NCBI GenBank assembly: GCA_948474755.1
Contig: CAOLHI010001844.1
Coordinates: 248,001-312,000, forward strand
Direction of reading: 5' to 3'
DNA: 64,000 nt
DNA from: Ctenosaura bakeri
Lineage: Eukaryota > Chordata > Lepidosauria > Squamata > Iguanidae
Both the position numbers and the translations under genes were made by a program. This document shows, piece after piece, positions 11,066 through 22,973 of this stretch; position 1 is the first letter of the stretch; the number at the start of each line of letters is the position of its first letter. The notes under the pieces were generated by a model. That model did not search any database, was not told the origin of the DNA, and worked only from the letters and a program-made list of their open reading frames with translations.

Positions 11066-14000
11066 CCTAGAGCCAAGGCTGTGGAATACCTTCATGCAAG
11101 CATTGCCTGAGAAAATCATAGATGAACCTATTCATCTATGAAATATTCATCTGCTGAAATAGAATCAAAATGATGAACATTTATTTTGGATCCAAGAAAG
11201 TACAGTATAGTAACAATATACTGTTTCTCTTATAGTACATTAAGTCTGAAACCCAATATACATCTTTACCAATGGGAAGCATGTTAAAATAAGCACCACT
11301 GAATCCAATGGGACTTTCTTCTGGGAAGAGACATATAGACTTCCACTGTTAGTTGAGATTAAATCAAGAGGACAGATTATTTGGGGGTGTTTCTTGTGCT
11401 TTTCATTTCATTGATATTAAGAAGTTTGATCAGCTTCTGTTAAAGAAACCACCCTAAATAGTTGCAATTTCAGCACTAGTAAAATGGCTAAAATTAAAGT
11501 AACTGGCAAGTTTCCTCCCTGCTCTGACAGTGTGTATGGAGGTAAACTAGAGGGGCATATCCTTTTTATTCATTTTAGCATGCTTCCCATTGGCTTCAGA
11601 CTGGGTAGAAGCAATTATTTTTGCTTATATAACTGCTGATTAAGTTAACTTGTTGATGGAGGTGTGAGGCTTTATTCAAAAAGGGTCGTTGTTCTGTACA
11701 TAGATGATCCAGAGAAGTTTTTGTATGGAAGGATGGAGGGAGGGAGGGAGAGAGAGAATATACTAGCATGCACAGAACTTTTGTTTTTCAAAAAAACCCA
11801 GAAAAACAGCTTCATTAATTCCCATCAAAGGTCCACATAGCTGACAATACTGTCCTTAGCTTTACTTAATCAATGCCAGAAATTAGTTCTACCAATGCAA
11901 CTGGTAATAATGGAGTATTTTTTGATTGTTCATTTTTCTGGTAATTTAAAGGTGACTTTACACATGTATATTCATTACTCAGGGACTCCACCACAGCAAG
12001 CCTGAGATTCACATGAGTGAAATAGCCATCATCATATACAGACTTTTACCTGTCATCCCACAACACCTCAAATGAATATAGTGCTTTCCAAATGGAGGCA
12101 GTTCACACATTCAGCTGAAGCTCAGTGACTGATGGCTATTGATTGGTGGATCCATACTGACTGATGGACACATGCATGTTTGAATCAACCCTGAAAATTA
12201 TTACAAGGTGTTCTTGCCCTGAGATGGAAGCTGAAGGTAGACTAAATTGAATTTGTGTTTTGAGTTTTTCACTAGAATACATGTGAAGAATCACCAATTT
12301 GTACACTAGTGTATCAACAGGATACCATAGTTCACTCTACAGGATCTGGAATGGGTCTTCCTAAGTAGTTGCTTAGACATTTATTAACTCTCAGAGTTTA
12401 TCTTCTGCTCTTTTTCTTGAATGTCCTAAATGTTTACTAATCAAGCATATTTAGAATGGCACAATCAGTGTCCATCTATCAAGAATGCTGTTTTTGCATT
12501 CTATATCTCTAATATATCTAGGATATTCAGAAAATGCAGAGTGTGTGTGTGTGTCAATCAGTGGTATTGGGCAAATAAGCATATTATTTCAATTATTCCA
12601 CTGCACATATACTGGATGATTAAGTAGAATGCTTCTACCAAGGCCAGCTTCCAGGGGTCTGTAGAAGAGCCTTGAGACATTACTTATCTGGACTACAGGT
12701 CCCAGAAATTCCCAGGTTGGTTGGGAAAATCTGCAAGTTGCAGTCCAGCAAATTAGCATTTCCAACTACTGGTCTATACAACATACTGATTAACTTGAGC
12801 ATTGAAATTCGTGTAGCTTCTTTTGCATATCCATTGCGATGACATCTGAGAAGAAAGATGGAGGTGATTATCTCAATTTCCCTGCAAAACATGCCTTTAC
12901 TTCTATTTGTATATTTCTTTCCAGAAGGAAGCCCCGAAAGCTGCGAGCCAGATTTGCCTTAAAATAACAATATGCATGTACCTTATTTCATGAGATATGG
13001 TAAAATCTAGCAATGTCTTCCATGTATAAAGTCTTATATGTGTAAAGAAGATGTAATACAGCAGGCAGAGGTTTTGTGTCAACAGAAATCAACTTAACAG
13101 CAATGATTTCCAGAAGACTTGCATTCACACATTCAGATGCAAGTCACAAAACAAAAGGTCAGCTACTGATGACACACAGAGTGATGTGGAGAAATATATG
13201 TACTCAGTTTTTAATCCTTTTGAGAAGGCAATATAGATGTATCTGAAAAGCAGACCCCACACACATATTCTTTGTTACCTATGGGTTTCATTTTGATATC
13301 CAACCTCAATTAACTGTAGTTGCCATTTTGTCATTCTCAGCATTTATCACATTGCATTGCCGAGGTATTTCATTCATGACCTAGAGTAACACCCTGCTTA
13401 GTAGGATCAGGGGACATTTAAAGTTTCTTTGTTCATGTAGGCTGAAGTCTCTCATGAGCAAAACAATCAAAAGTCATTGCCTGAAGGAGTTGCTGTTTGT
13501 TGGACATTGAGGCTCATTTGCAGTCATGGCTGGCTTGGGCCAAGATTAAGTGCAAAAGTATTGTATGGTAAAGTTCACTGTAGTCTGTTAAACATTTTCC
13601 CCTTGTCCTTTTTAAGCTAGATCATTAAAGGACAAAACCCCACTGCTGAGAGCTACGACTGCACAAAGTATCATTTTGCTGATCCGAAATGAGACTCTAA
13701 CTGCAACATACTCTCAGTTTAATAACTGCTGTTATACAAAACACTATTTCATTTTCCCCAATTAACCCTCCAAGAAAATGGTGAATATTCAGCATAATTA
13801 TTTCCAAGCCAGCAAAACACTCTTTCCTTAGCCAGAGCTAATGGAAATAAGTGGCTAACTCTTCAAGATAATAAGTCATGAGGCTTGTTCCCAGGGAGAT
13901 GTGGTATATCTTGAAACTCATAACCAACAAATGAATCACAGTGAGAGCGCAGTGAATATGGACATATTAAATCCTCAAGGCCAAAAAGTGAGTGAAAATT

Positions 14001-14245
14001 CACTCTGAGTCTTCCCAACTGTAGCCATTTCATTTGAAGTCATTTTGAATGACTAGTATTGGTTTGCACTGAGTCACAGTAAGATAAATAAATAGATGGA
14101 AACACTGTGTGGGTGTAATTGTGTATTTGGGGTGCTGATGATTAGGACATTTGGCTGGAGAAGAAAATAAGTATCTATTTGCCTGTTTGTTATACTTATA
14201 TCCTGCTCAACCATGGTAGCAATTTTCTTTTCATGATGAGATATA
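11066..14245. other. unassigned sequence, no gene recognised
   Basis: The longest gene-free and element-free stretch on the left side. It contains a GGAG-rich simple repeat at about 11726-11757, a short GT run at 12540-12555, a fossil fragment with CACTGAATCCAATGGGACTT near 11297-11316, and another at 12690-12770 of the family seen at 10285. The part 13050-14000 has moderate composition and no repeats, so a conserved non-coding element is possible but cannot be shown here. Confidence 0.5.
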
Positions 14246-14448
14246 GGCCATTTCCACACTATACAATTATAGTGTTATTATTCCACTTTCAACATCCGAT
14301 GGGATCCTGGGGGTTGCACTTTTAGGCAGGGGCATTTAGAATGTTCAGCCAGAGAGCTCTTTGGCCTCAGCAAACTACAAACCCCAGAATTCCACAGGAT
14401 GTTGAAAATGGAACAATAGCGCTATAACAGTGTAGGGTGGAAATGACC
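14246..14448 (+). mobile_element. MITE family A, copy 2
   Basis: Left arm GGCCATTTCCACACTATACA...TATTATTCCACTTTCAACATC and right arm GATGTTGAAAATGGAACAATAGC...GGAAATGACC are inverted repeats separated by a longer loop (about 60 bp) than in copies 1, 3 and 5. Confidence 0.85.
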
Positions 14449-15394
14449 ACAGAAAGTAGCTATTTCAAAGAAGGTTATTTCAACAGTAGCACTCTCATTT
14501 GTGGAATGCCTTCTTCAGATGGGTCTCCCTGACCTTCAGAGCCTGGGAACATTGCCTTTGGGGGCTACAACTGGCCAATGACTATACAGGTTGGGGGGTT
14601 CTTGGAGTTGTAGTCCAGAAAGGTAACTTTTTCTGCTGGTGCCTACAGTCAAGCAAACACTTCCTTATTCTCTTGAGAGTCTAAAGCTATGGATAAATAT
14701 GGTGCCAAACCATATCTGATGGTTTTAATTATTATTTTAAACTCTTTTATTCTTGAAACTTGTTATTTCTTAAGAGCCTGCTCTGTTTTCAGATTGATTC
14801 TTTGTTACCACTGCTGTTGTTGTTGTTTTTATTGAGGGAGTGTTTTTAGATTTTGGATTTTGCTATGCAAGTCAGCCTGAGAACAATTTCTTAACCAAAC
14901 AAACAAACATAAGCCATGAGGTCAAATTGAATGTGAGATTGTGATTGGCCAAAGGTTTCTCTGAGAAATCATAAGCCAATCGAGTTGTGTGAGGGCCTGA
15001 ACTTGAATTTTCACAGTTCAAGCTCAACATCCAACTGATATATTACACTGGATCTCAGTATGAGAAGTATGATGGGTGATTATGAAGTCAAAGAAGGAAT
15101 CAGTCTTAAGGAATTCCCTTTGAATGTGGGAGAGATTACAGGTTCAGGCAGGGTAACACTTTGTATGAAAGTAAATTATATTTGAGCTGTTATTTCCATT
15201 TAGCTCACTCTTGTTAGCTTCACCTCCCATACACTTAAATCCCTTTTGCCCAAAGAAAATAAAGACTATTACTGAGTATTTGTTGATAAAGGTGAATTGA
15301 AATGCAGGACATCCAACTGAAATGATAATGGGAACTCCCCATAGGGCTGTAACACAGGGATTCAACCTGTGTTAGATGGGGTTAGGCTCCCATT
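14449..15394. other. unassigned sequence with one fossil repeat
   Basis: Between about 14560 and 14640 there is a diverged fragment with GGAGTTGTAGTCCAGAAAGGTAACTTTTTCT. The rest shows no element or gene that I recognise. Confidence 0.45.
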
Positions 15395-15890
15395 GAAAAC
15401 GCAGGTTCACAGTTTGGGGGATACTCCTGGATTCATCTCTGAGTCTGGAGGTCCAGGTTTTGGCGGTGACCTGTAGTGCCTTTGCTAGAGCTTATATGCC
15501 AATTGTGCCTGTTCCTGGAGAAGGTGGATCTGGCCATGGTGGTACATGCCTTGATTATATATCATCTGGATTACTGTAGTGTGCTCTATGTGGGGCTGCC
15601 TTTGAAAAGTGCTCAGAAATTTCAGTTGGTGCAAAGAGCTGTAGGCAGTGGAGCTGGCTACAGAAAGCACACAACTTCCTTGTAGCAACATCTTCACTGG
15701 ATGTCAGTCTCTTTTTAGGGACAATACAAAGTGCTGCTTTTGACTTACAAAGCCTACTCAGCTTGGGTCCAGGTCATTTGAAGGATGAGACTGTCAATAC
15801 CAGTACTACTGGTAGTGTCTCTTATATCAGGCAGACTTTTGTTGAGGAGACAGATTATGTGTGTCAAACAGCTACTGGGCAACAGCAGTA
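15395..15890 (+). mobile_element. L2-like LINE remnant (ORF2 3' part)
   Basis: A frame at 15476-15685 includes MVVHALIIYHLDYCSVLYV and GLPLKSAQKFQLVQRA, the conserved HxxxxSRLDYCNxLY...LPxxxLxKLQxVQNAAAR region downstream of the RT domain in L2-clade LINEs. The segments after it (HWMSVSF-like, LLLTYKAYS-like) continue the same region out of frame. The element is truncated at both ends and dead. L2 rather than another CR1-superfamily clade is a judgement. Confidence 0.65.
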
Positions 15891-15981
15891 GTGGAGGATG
15901 ACATTGGCACAAGATCTCTCAGAGACAATAGCAATGGCATCACATCTAACACTGGTTATTACTGTGCAGAAGAAGACACAG

Positions 15982-16160
15982 GCCATTTCTGCATTAGACT
16001 GTTATAGTGCTATTATTCCACTTTCAACATCCTATGGAATCTTGGAGTTTGCAGTTTAGGGAGGAGTCTCAAAGGCCCCTCCCTGAACTGCAAACCCCAG
16101 GATTCCATAAGATGTTGAAAGTGGAAAAACAGCACTATAATAGTCTAGTGTGGAAATGGC
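15982..16160 (+). mobile_element. MITE family A, copy 3, inserted in BovB
   Basis: A palindrome of about 180 bp with ends GCCATTTCTGCATTAGACTG and CTAGTGTGGAAATGGC. CACAG occurs immediately on both sides (15977-15981 and 16161-16165), and removing the element restores a continuous BovB leader, so this is a clean insertion younger than the BovB. The duplication can also be drawn as 3 bp if the ends are taken as GGCC. Confidence 0.88.
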
Positions 16161-16317
16161 CACAGTAAACCCACTTTGAATGTCTTTAATCATGAAAACC
16201 CTATGATAACACAACCCAAAATGAAGCAATAGATAGGGACAGAGGGTGACACTCAGAGATTGGAAGGTATTCAACATGCTACTGGGATACAGTAGAGAAC
16301 AACTACAAGTAGCACTG

Positions 16318-17643
16318 TGGCTAATGACGCAATTGGGCTCAAGCTAAAAGGATTTTCAGCTGTTGACATGCTTAGAGGTGGAAGGAAAGTCCAAAGCTTC
16401 ACAACACATGTTACAGGAACAAAGAATGTGACAAACATGAATCAGGGGAAGCTAAATATAGTAAAACAAGAAATAGAACATATAAACATTACAATATTTG
16501 GGGTGAGTGAGCTAAAATTGACAGGAATTGGACATTTTGGACAAGATAATTACACAGCGTTTTACTCAGGAATGAAAATATAACAGGAAAAGTGGTGGCA
16601 TTAATACTGAGGAGAGATGTAGCAAAAGCAGGCAAATGATATAATGCCAAGTCTTACTTAACCAAATCAATAAGACTTCAGGGAAAACCCATCAGTATAT
16701 TTATAATCCAGTTTTATGTTCCAACTACAGTGCCAGAAGAAGAAGAAAAGTCAAGATTCTGTGCTAGAGTCCAGGAGGAAATTGACCACACACCAAAACA
16801 GGACTCCTTGTTAATCATAGGTGACTGGAGTGCAAGAAGAGGAAACAGAGTAGAAACAAAGACTGTAAGGAAATTTGACCTAGGATCAAGAAATGACTCA
16901 GGAGAGTGACTGATTGAGTTTTGTGAGACCAACAGTTTGTTCATCACAAACACATTCTTTAAGCAACCAAAGAGGCAATCATGTGATGGCCAATAAAGAA
17001 ATGAAGTAGATCACATAACTGGAAGCAGAAGGTGAAGAAGCTCCATTCTTTCTGCAAAAACAAGACCAGAAGTGGATTATGGATTGTGGCACCGACCATG
17101 AATTGCTAATATCAAAAACTGAAATAAAGCTAAAGAAGAACATTAAAACAACCATGATGCCAAGATGCAACCTGAAGAACGTCCCTGTAGAATTTAAAGA
17201 TAATGTAAAAAAAATAGTGTAAAAATAGATCTGCACTATTATGCTGAAATGACCAGGAGCAGAACTCTGGACTGAAGCCAGGAACATTGCCAGGGAGGAG
17301 TGTAAAAAAGACACTATTTGCAGTCAAAAAGAAAGAGAAACCTCAGTGGAATACAGACAAAACTCTTCAAACAGTTACAGATAGAAAAGATGCAAAAACT
17401 AAAGAGGATGGAACTATGGTCAGAACCCTAAATGCAACTGTTCAGCAACTTGTGCACAGGGACAAAAAGAAATACTATAATAATCAATGGAGAGAAACAG
17501 AAGATGACAACAAAGAAGGAAGAACAAGAGACTTCTTCCACAAGTTCCAAGAAACCAAGAGGAAATTTAAACCAAAAGTGGGTATGCTGTACATTCAGCA
17601 AGGGAAAACATTGCATGACCAAGTACAAATAAAAAGCTGCTGA
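16318..17643 (+). pseudogene. BovB ORF2 endonuclease domain, degenerate
   Basis: This is the decayed coding part of the BovB described above. Visible blocks in order are the N-terminal ELK-containing motif of the AP-type endonuclease (SELKLTG, near 16508-16527), the GDW(N/S)A motif (near 16820), the IEFC...NTFF block and a C-terminal HELL(I) block (near 17098) that replaces the usual SDH. After that, 17287-17643 encodes a lysine-rich linker toward the RT. In the intact family this protein nicks target DNA and reverse-transcribes the element RNA. Stops and shifts separate nearly every block here. Confidence 0.8.
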
Positions 17644-17785
17644 AAACAATACACTGAGAAACTATAAAAGAGATGAAAGTATGAGGAATTAATTCAAGGA
17701 ACAAACATTTGAAGATAAACTTGAAATTTTAGAAAGTGAAATGAAAGCTACACTCAAACTGATGGCATATCAAGAGAGCTGCTTC

Positions 17786-18725
17786 AATGTCTTTGTTATC
17801 CAATTTAAAGTTATGTAAATCATTTGTGGTCATTATTTTTGTTTTCTTAATGTTCAGGTCTAAACCCCTCTTTACACTTTCTTCCTAGACTTTCTTCGGT
17901 AATCACTGCAAGTCTTTGCCATTTTCTGTTAGCAAAATGGTGTCATCTTCATATCTTAATCGCTGATGTTCCTTTCTTCAATTTTCATGCCTCCTTCCTC
18001 TGAGACTAATCCTACTTTATGTATGATATGTTCAGCATATATATTAAACAGTGTGCAGCCTTGTTTGATTGCCTCCCTGCCCACAGGTGCCAATTTAAAA
18101 CCATTCTGTTCCTATAAAATTGTGGCTATTCTTTCACATGAAGACTGGCTGTTGAAAATGCTGGATTTAGCAGAAATGGATAAATTAACTATTTTAATTA
18201 AGGAAGGATCCTGGATTAAATTTAAAATGATTGGGAAAACTAACTGTATATCTAAAGAGACTGTTGCGGGGGGAGTCAATTATTGGTTTTTGAAGGTTAA
18301 GCTTATAGTGATTAAATGTGGAACAGTAGTGTGGTAACAATAGACACATTAGAAGAAGTATTTTCTTGTAGATTATATTAGAACCAAAAGCTGGTGAGTT
18401 AGAAGTCATTTATATGTATTTTTGGTCCCTTTTTAGTTTAATTTAGCTTAGTTTAATTTATTATTACATTAGATGAGTTTGTGTATTTACTGTTCATGTT
18501 TGTAATCCCCTATATGTTGTTTTATATACTAAATACATATTAATTTTTTTTTTAAAAAAAGGAAACCATTCTATTTCTCTACAGTCTGTCCTGAGTTCAG
18601 GTTATTCATCAGGATGATCAAATGATGTGGCACACCTATTTCTTTAAGATCAGTACAAACAGGATTTAGGACATAGTTTTGACACATCTTGATCAATATT
18701 TAGGTTGACTGGATTATGTATTGAA
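17786..18725 (-). mobile_element. BovB RT part in inverted orientation, split by an L1 tail
   Basis: Read on the minus strand from 18725, the sequence gives EIGVPHHLI-like and NLNSGQ-like segments, then after the L1 insertion (18111-18562) it continues with QGCxLxxxYxNIYAEHII-like, EEGGMKIEERNIS-like, RYEDDTILLTENGKDLQ-like and LNIKKTKI-like segments ending near 17786. This order is the BovB reverse-transcriptase core, including the position of YADD (here YEDD). It is frameshifted and dead. It points opposite to the endonuclease part on its left. Confidence 0.8.
18111..18562 (+). mobile_element. 5'-truncated L1 3' end, inserted in BovB
   Basis: The translation DWLLKMLDLAEMDKLTILIK (about 18141-18200) matches the conserved C-terminal part of reptile L1 ORF2, followed by an AT-rich 3' UTR and an A-rich tail at about 18551-18560. 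Imperfect duplications AAACCATTCTGTT (18098-18110) and AAACCATTCTATT (18563-18575) flank it. Confidence 0.75.
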
Positions 18726-18728
18726 TTT

Positions 18729-18915
18729 ATTGTTGTGTGCCTTCAAGTCATTTCTGATTTATGGACACCCTAAGGTAAACCTATCATGCGGTTTTCTGGG
18801 ACTGAGAGTGTGTGATGTGCCCAAGTTCACCCAGTAAGTTTCCATAGCTTAATGGGGAATCAAACCCTTATCCCCAGGGTCATAGTCCAATGCTAAAACC
18901 ATGACGACATGCTGA
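18729..18915 (-). mobile_element. Sauria-type tRNA-derived SINE
   Basis: On the minus strand the element has the tRNA-related head with GGACTATGACCCTGGG and B-box-like GGTTTGATTCC, the body with CACTGGGTGAACTTGGGCAC-like sequence and the tail GAAGGCACACAACAATA. This is the Sauria SINE arrangement, whose 3' end is thought to be recognised by BovB machinery. It lies next to the BovB remnant. Confidence 0.85.
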
Positions 18916-20159
18916 CTATTCAGTAGTTGAAACAGTAGTTCCCATTAAATCCTTCCTCTGGCAGTGGTTGCAATGTGCACATGTTAAATTCTGAAAAGCT
19001 TGGGCCCAGTGTTGCTCTAGATCAAACTCCAGCCTAGATGGTGGAGATTACATTTGTGTGTGTGTGTGTGTGTGTGTCTGTCTGTGTCTGTTTTTTATCT
19101 TTCCTACTCTATAAACCCAGTGTGACAAGTGGCCTCCATTCAAACTCTGTTTTGCCACCCTAAAGATTCTATTTGTAATTGTCTTTTTAATTTCAGGCAT
19201 GACCAGCAATGGCATTGTTTGTTAAAGACAAACAGTTTGTTTCAAGAACAAAAGCAATCTGTCTTGAAATCAGTGGGACAATTTCAGAATATAACTGTCT
19301 AAATTTAGTAAATTCTAAATTCAGTAAATAGGGAAAGACAGGTGCACCCAAACAAAAGCACACAAAACAGCACCCAAAATCTCACTCCAGCCTTTCTGAG
19401 GGTAGATTTTTCAATATCATCTTCATGCTAATAATTTGAGTCATTCAGAGGGAGGGAACTGTATATCAGTATGACCCTTGAAGAGTTAAAAACTTATGTT
19501 GATCCTATGGGCTAGAGTTCGGTTCCACCATTTGGACTTTCCTTTCCCCTGATTTTCAGTTTCGGTTTCAGAGATATACTTTACCCAACCAACAGTAAGA
19601 AACATGTGGAAGAGTAATATTTGTAGATCCATATGAAAGTCTGGCTGCTGCAAAGACTTTTGTCAGCTTCCCTGTCATTTGTAGTTGAACATTTTTGGTT
19701 GTAACTCAAGTCAGGCAGTTGCAGAGACTTTTTAATGTCTCACAAGCATTCAGCAAAGTTGATTTTCCTTCCAAATCAAAAACGAGAATACCTAACGTTT
19801 GTTTTCTAGGAAAAGCAAAAAAAGGTACAGAGGTACTAACATGATATTTTTAGGTTTTTCTTTGTTACTTGTTATTCTTTGCTGTTTTTCTCTCTGAAGA
19901 TGTGCATTGTGAACCTATCATTCAGAAAGCTTACCTCCACATTTATCAAGCATTTTATATATTTAAGAAACAAAGTCTGTTAGGCAGTAAATATTTTACA
20001 GAATTAAGAAAACATAATCATTGCTTCAAAAAAGAAGGGCACCTATATTGTTCTTAGCACTGTTCTCCCTACATGTTTAATTATGGTTGCACTGTAATGT
20101 ACTTTTGGTCTGGATCTAAAATTTGTTCTTTTTATTGGTATTGTCATTGTGCAAAATTA
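18916..20159. other. unassigned sequence with a GT microsatellite
   Basis: A (GT)n run lies at about 19053-19077, followed by CTGT units. No gene or element is recognised otherwise. Confidence 0.5.
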
Positions 20160-20305
20160 AAAGTTCCTGTAAGTTTAGACCAACCAGAGGGTTTCCAGAG
20201 TTTACGCAGGAGTTTTATGTAGATAACTGCAGGGGTTATTTCTCAGATAAAATAAAGTGGAAGCAAGAGCAAGCTCTAAATAGTTGCTTTTGTTGATGTC
20301 ATGTT
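20160..20305 (+). repeat. unnamed repeat family E, copy 1
   Basis: The block GATAACTGCAGGGGTTATTT...ATAAAATAAAG.GGAAGCAAGAGCAAGCTCTAAATAG recurs on the minus strand at 24808-24955 with high similarity, and a weaker copy (AGATAAAAATAAAAGGGAAGC..GAGAAAGCTC) is at 22560-22655. All three end near TTTGTTGATGTC or TTTGTTGTAG. No coding capacity. I cannot assign a class. Confidence 0.6.
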
Positions 20306-20345
20306 TATTATTATTATTGCTTGCTTTGATTGCTATCTGAATAAT

Positions 20346-20556
20346 GTCCCTATCACACTACATTGTTATAGTGCTATTATTCCTCTTTAACTGCTGGGGT
20401 TACACCCTTTGGAATTCTCAGGTTTATAGTTTGGTAAGGCACTGGAGCTTTCTGCCTGAGAGTTTTAAATGCCTTTTCCTAAACTGCAAATCCCATGATT
20501 CCATGCAATATTACCATGGCAGTTAAAGTGCTATAACAGTGTAGTGTGGTAGGGCC
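20346..20556 (+). mobile_element. MITE family A, copy 4 (diverged)
   Basis: The inverted arms CCTATCACACTACATTGTTATAGTGC and GCTATAACAGTGTAGTGTGGTAGGG bracket an internal pair around CTTTAACTGC and ATGGCAGTTAAAG. The ends read CCCTA/TAGGG rather than GGCCATTT, so it may be a subfamily. Confidence 0.75.
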
Positions 20557-22559
20557 CTGAGGAAGGTACTACCAACAACTAGCCATCCCTCAGCAGCTCC
20601 TCTGAGGCGAACCTTTCACATATGGATCCTCCCTCTTGGCCCTTAGGCAGTGGAAAATGTAGGCCATCATCCTCCAGTTGCAATCCCAGCAGCATTTTTG
20701 GCAGGAAGGGAGCATGACAGGAATTTTTCTCTCCACAACCAACTGGCTCCCTGTGGAAGGGAGTGCAGGGGACACACATATTCTTTTTGCAGCACAGCCA
20801 GGCTCTTTCCCATGCTGTGCTGGGGAAGGAAGTGCCTCCATCATGCTTCCTGCCCTTCCGGAGTGTTGTGCAATTGGGGTGATTGATGGAGAAACTCTGT
20901 CAATGATTTACCCCATGATCATGCCAGCTGGTGATGGGAAAAGGGCAGGACCTTAATGACATCATGCAGAAGCATTGTCGCAGTCCTGCACCTCTTGTAT
21001 CCCCATTCCAGGATGCAGTCGCCATGCGGACAGGGCTTTACAGTACTGAGGAATATCTTGTCAAGCCACAGGCCATGTAAATGGCAAAAGTGAGAAGTTG
21101 CTGTTGTTATGAAAAGCAATTGGAATAGTACTGGTGGTGACGAGTCTAGTTCTCACTGTATTTCTCAGGATCTTACCAGCATTCTTGTTCTGTCCAGATT
21201 CCATATTACTCTTGTTTTGTGATTCCATTCCCCCCCCACATAGGAATTCCTGCATATTTTTGTACATATTTTCAAAATCTATTCCTTTTAGAAACATCTT
21301 TCTAATATATTCATTTTTTATGCAATTTGTTTCCACTGACTAAGATGTGTTTGTGCATATTCTTCAGGTATGCTTTTTCCTGGAACTTGTTCCTTTTCAA
21401 ATGAATGCATGGTTTGTGTGTATTTTTCTGTCTGAAATGCTTTGGAAGTTTCACAAATAACATGGGTTTCCAAGGCAAAATACAGCCAGTTCTCTTGTAG
21501 TTCCATATCGAACTGTTAATCTAACCAGTTGCTTGCCTGGCTTAATGCTATGTTTTAGGAAAGATGAAAGCAGTTCAAATTTAACTTCATGTTATATTTG
21601 GATATCTGCTTCAATAAGAATCCATCTAGATTGAAAACTATATATATATATTCCATGTGTCTAGGAACAGAGTAGGCTTTTAAGTTCAACCAAGAAGTGT
21701 CCAGCATGAGATGACAATATACAGCCTGGCCAAGAGGGACTTCCAGTTTTCAGGAGCAGCTCAACACAAAAGTTGAGCACATGGAAGTCTACACAAACTG
21801 GAATGGTTCAGTATGTGGTAACACTGCACCTTAAGAGGCCTAGATCAGTGGATCTAAAACTTTTTACACCTGTGATCTCCTTTATGTTTACATGCAGATA
21901 TTGCCTGCCTGCCCACATCACATCACGTGCTCTTGTGTGATGTTCTACACCTCTCCCTCTTTTTGTCTCTCACTGACCCCTCATACATTCTCCATCTTAA
22001 AGCTGAGTTCTTGCACTGTCTGTTTCTTCACTTCACTTCCTTCCCCCAGACCCAAGAAACTGCCTTATGGTTGCTAAGGGGCATATGCCTGCTGTGTCAA
22101 TGATGCAATATTTGGAGGCACTGAGTGGGAAAAGCATAAAAAAGGGGAAAATAAATTTTGCTACATCTGAGTTGGAAGAAAGCATAACAGTGGAATATAC
22201 TTAATGTTCCTCTTTTGCAGAGAGTGGTTAATCTTCAACAGGTGCACACATGCATGCGTGCACCCACCCACACACAGAAGCTTGCCCTTTTTCACATTTG
22301 CCATACTTGCAGGCTGACTTTTCTTGCACCCTCTGTGAACAACTATTTTGTTCCCCCACCGTTGTACTGCCCCACAGTTTCAGAACCACTGGTGTAGATC
22401 AAGGAGGAACTGAGAGCAACTGTAGAACTAATGAGTAAAGTTAGATTAATCTATGATGAGATACACTGAGATTCTTCAGCATAAAACTAGTGGGGCTAGG
22501 GGAGGAAGAGGGGCAAATAGGAAAAGAACCGCTTTCTCCAGCCAAAGGTGAGAAATGAC
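20557..22559. other. unassigned sequence
   Basis: The first part (20580-21060) is more GC-rich and has overlapping open frames of up to 92 codons on both strands with no recognisable domain. The rest is AT-rich. No splice signals, promoters or elements stand out. Confidence 0.45.
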
Positions 22560-22655
22560 ATCAACTGAACCCTCAAACATTATATACAGCTTATCTTGCA
22601 GATAAAAATAAAAGGGAAGCAGGAGAAAGCTCCTGATACCTACATTTGTTGATGT
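22560..22655 (+). repeat. unnamed repeat family E, weak copy
   Basis: It shares the GATAAAAATAAAAGGGAAGCAGGAG core and the TTTGTTGATGTC end with the copy at 20160-20305, and its first part is too diverged to align by eye. Confidence 0.45.
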
Positions 22656-22748
22656 CCCTTTCTGTTTAAGTTCTTTTGATACAGAGCTTTCCTCTTAGTG
22701 CACAGACAAAAGGAAGACAGAACAAATAAACATCCCAAATAGATACAA

Positions 22749-22973
22749 GAGCCAGTGTAGTACAGAGATTTGAACATTGGATTATGACTCTTAAAGACCA
22801 GGGTTCAAATCCCTGCTCAGGCATGAGCAAGTCATCCTCTTTCAGCCTCAAAGAAAGGCAACAAAAAACCCTCTCTGAACAAATCTTGCTAAGAAATCCC
22901 CAGAATAGGTTCATCTTAGTGTCATCATAAGTAAGAAATAACTTGAAGGCACACAACAGCAGCAACAACAACA
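22749..22973 (+). mobile_element. Sauria-type tRNA-derived SINE, full length
   Basis: It begins GAGCCAGTGTAGTACAGAG (A-box region), has a B box GGTTCAAATCC at 22802-22812, the body with CCCTCTCTGAACAAATCTTG and GGTTCATCTTAGTGTC, and ends ACTTGAAGGCACACAACAG followed by CAACAA repeats. This is the typical layout of the (ACA)-tailed SINE of squamates. It is a transposed RNA polymerase III unit, not a working tRNA gene. Confidence 0.92.

Larger units (their letters stand above)
15891..17785 (+). mobile_element. BovB (RTE-clade) LINE, 5' part with endonuclease
   Basis: The sequence before 16317 resembles the BovB leader (GCAGAAGAAGACACAG|TAAACC...CATGAAAACCCTATGA), split by a MITE. From 16318 the translation gives NMNQGKLNIVKQEIEHINI and GVSELKLTGIG, the start of the AP endonuclease. 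It continues out of frame with a LIIGDWSARRG-like segment near 16815 and a LIEFCETNSLFITNTFFKQ-like segment near 16912, then TRPEVDYG..HELLI near 17068-17110. These are characteristic of BovB ORF2. At least five frame breaks make it dead. The RT part follows in inverted orientation. Confidence 0.85.

Noticed and set aside
15891..18725. Twin-priming explanation for the inverted BovB
   Set aside because: Twin priming gives an inverted 5' part followed by a forward 3' part. Here the parts are in the converse order.
22749..22973. A possible tRNA gene with A and B boxes
   Set aside because: It lacks a foldable tRNA 3' half and instead continues into the SINE body and ACA tail.
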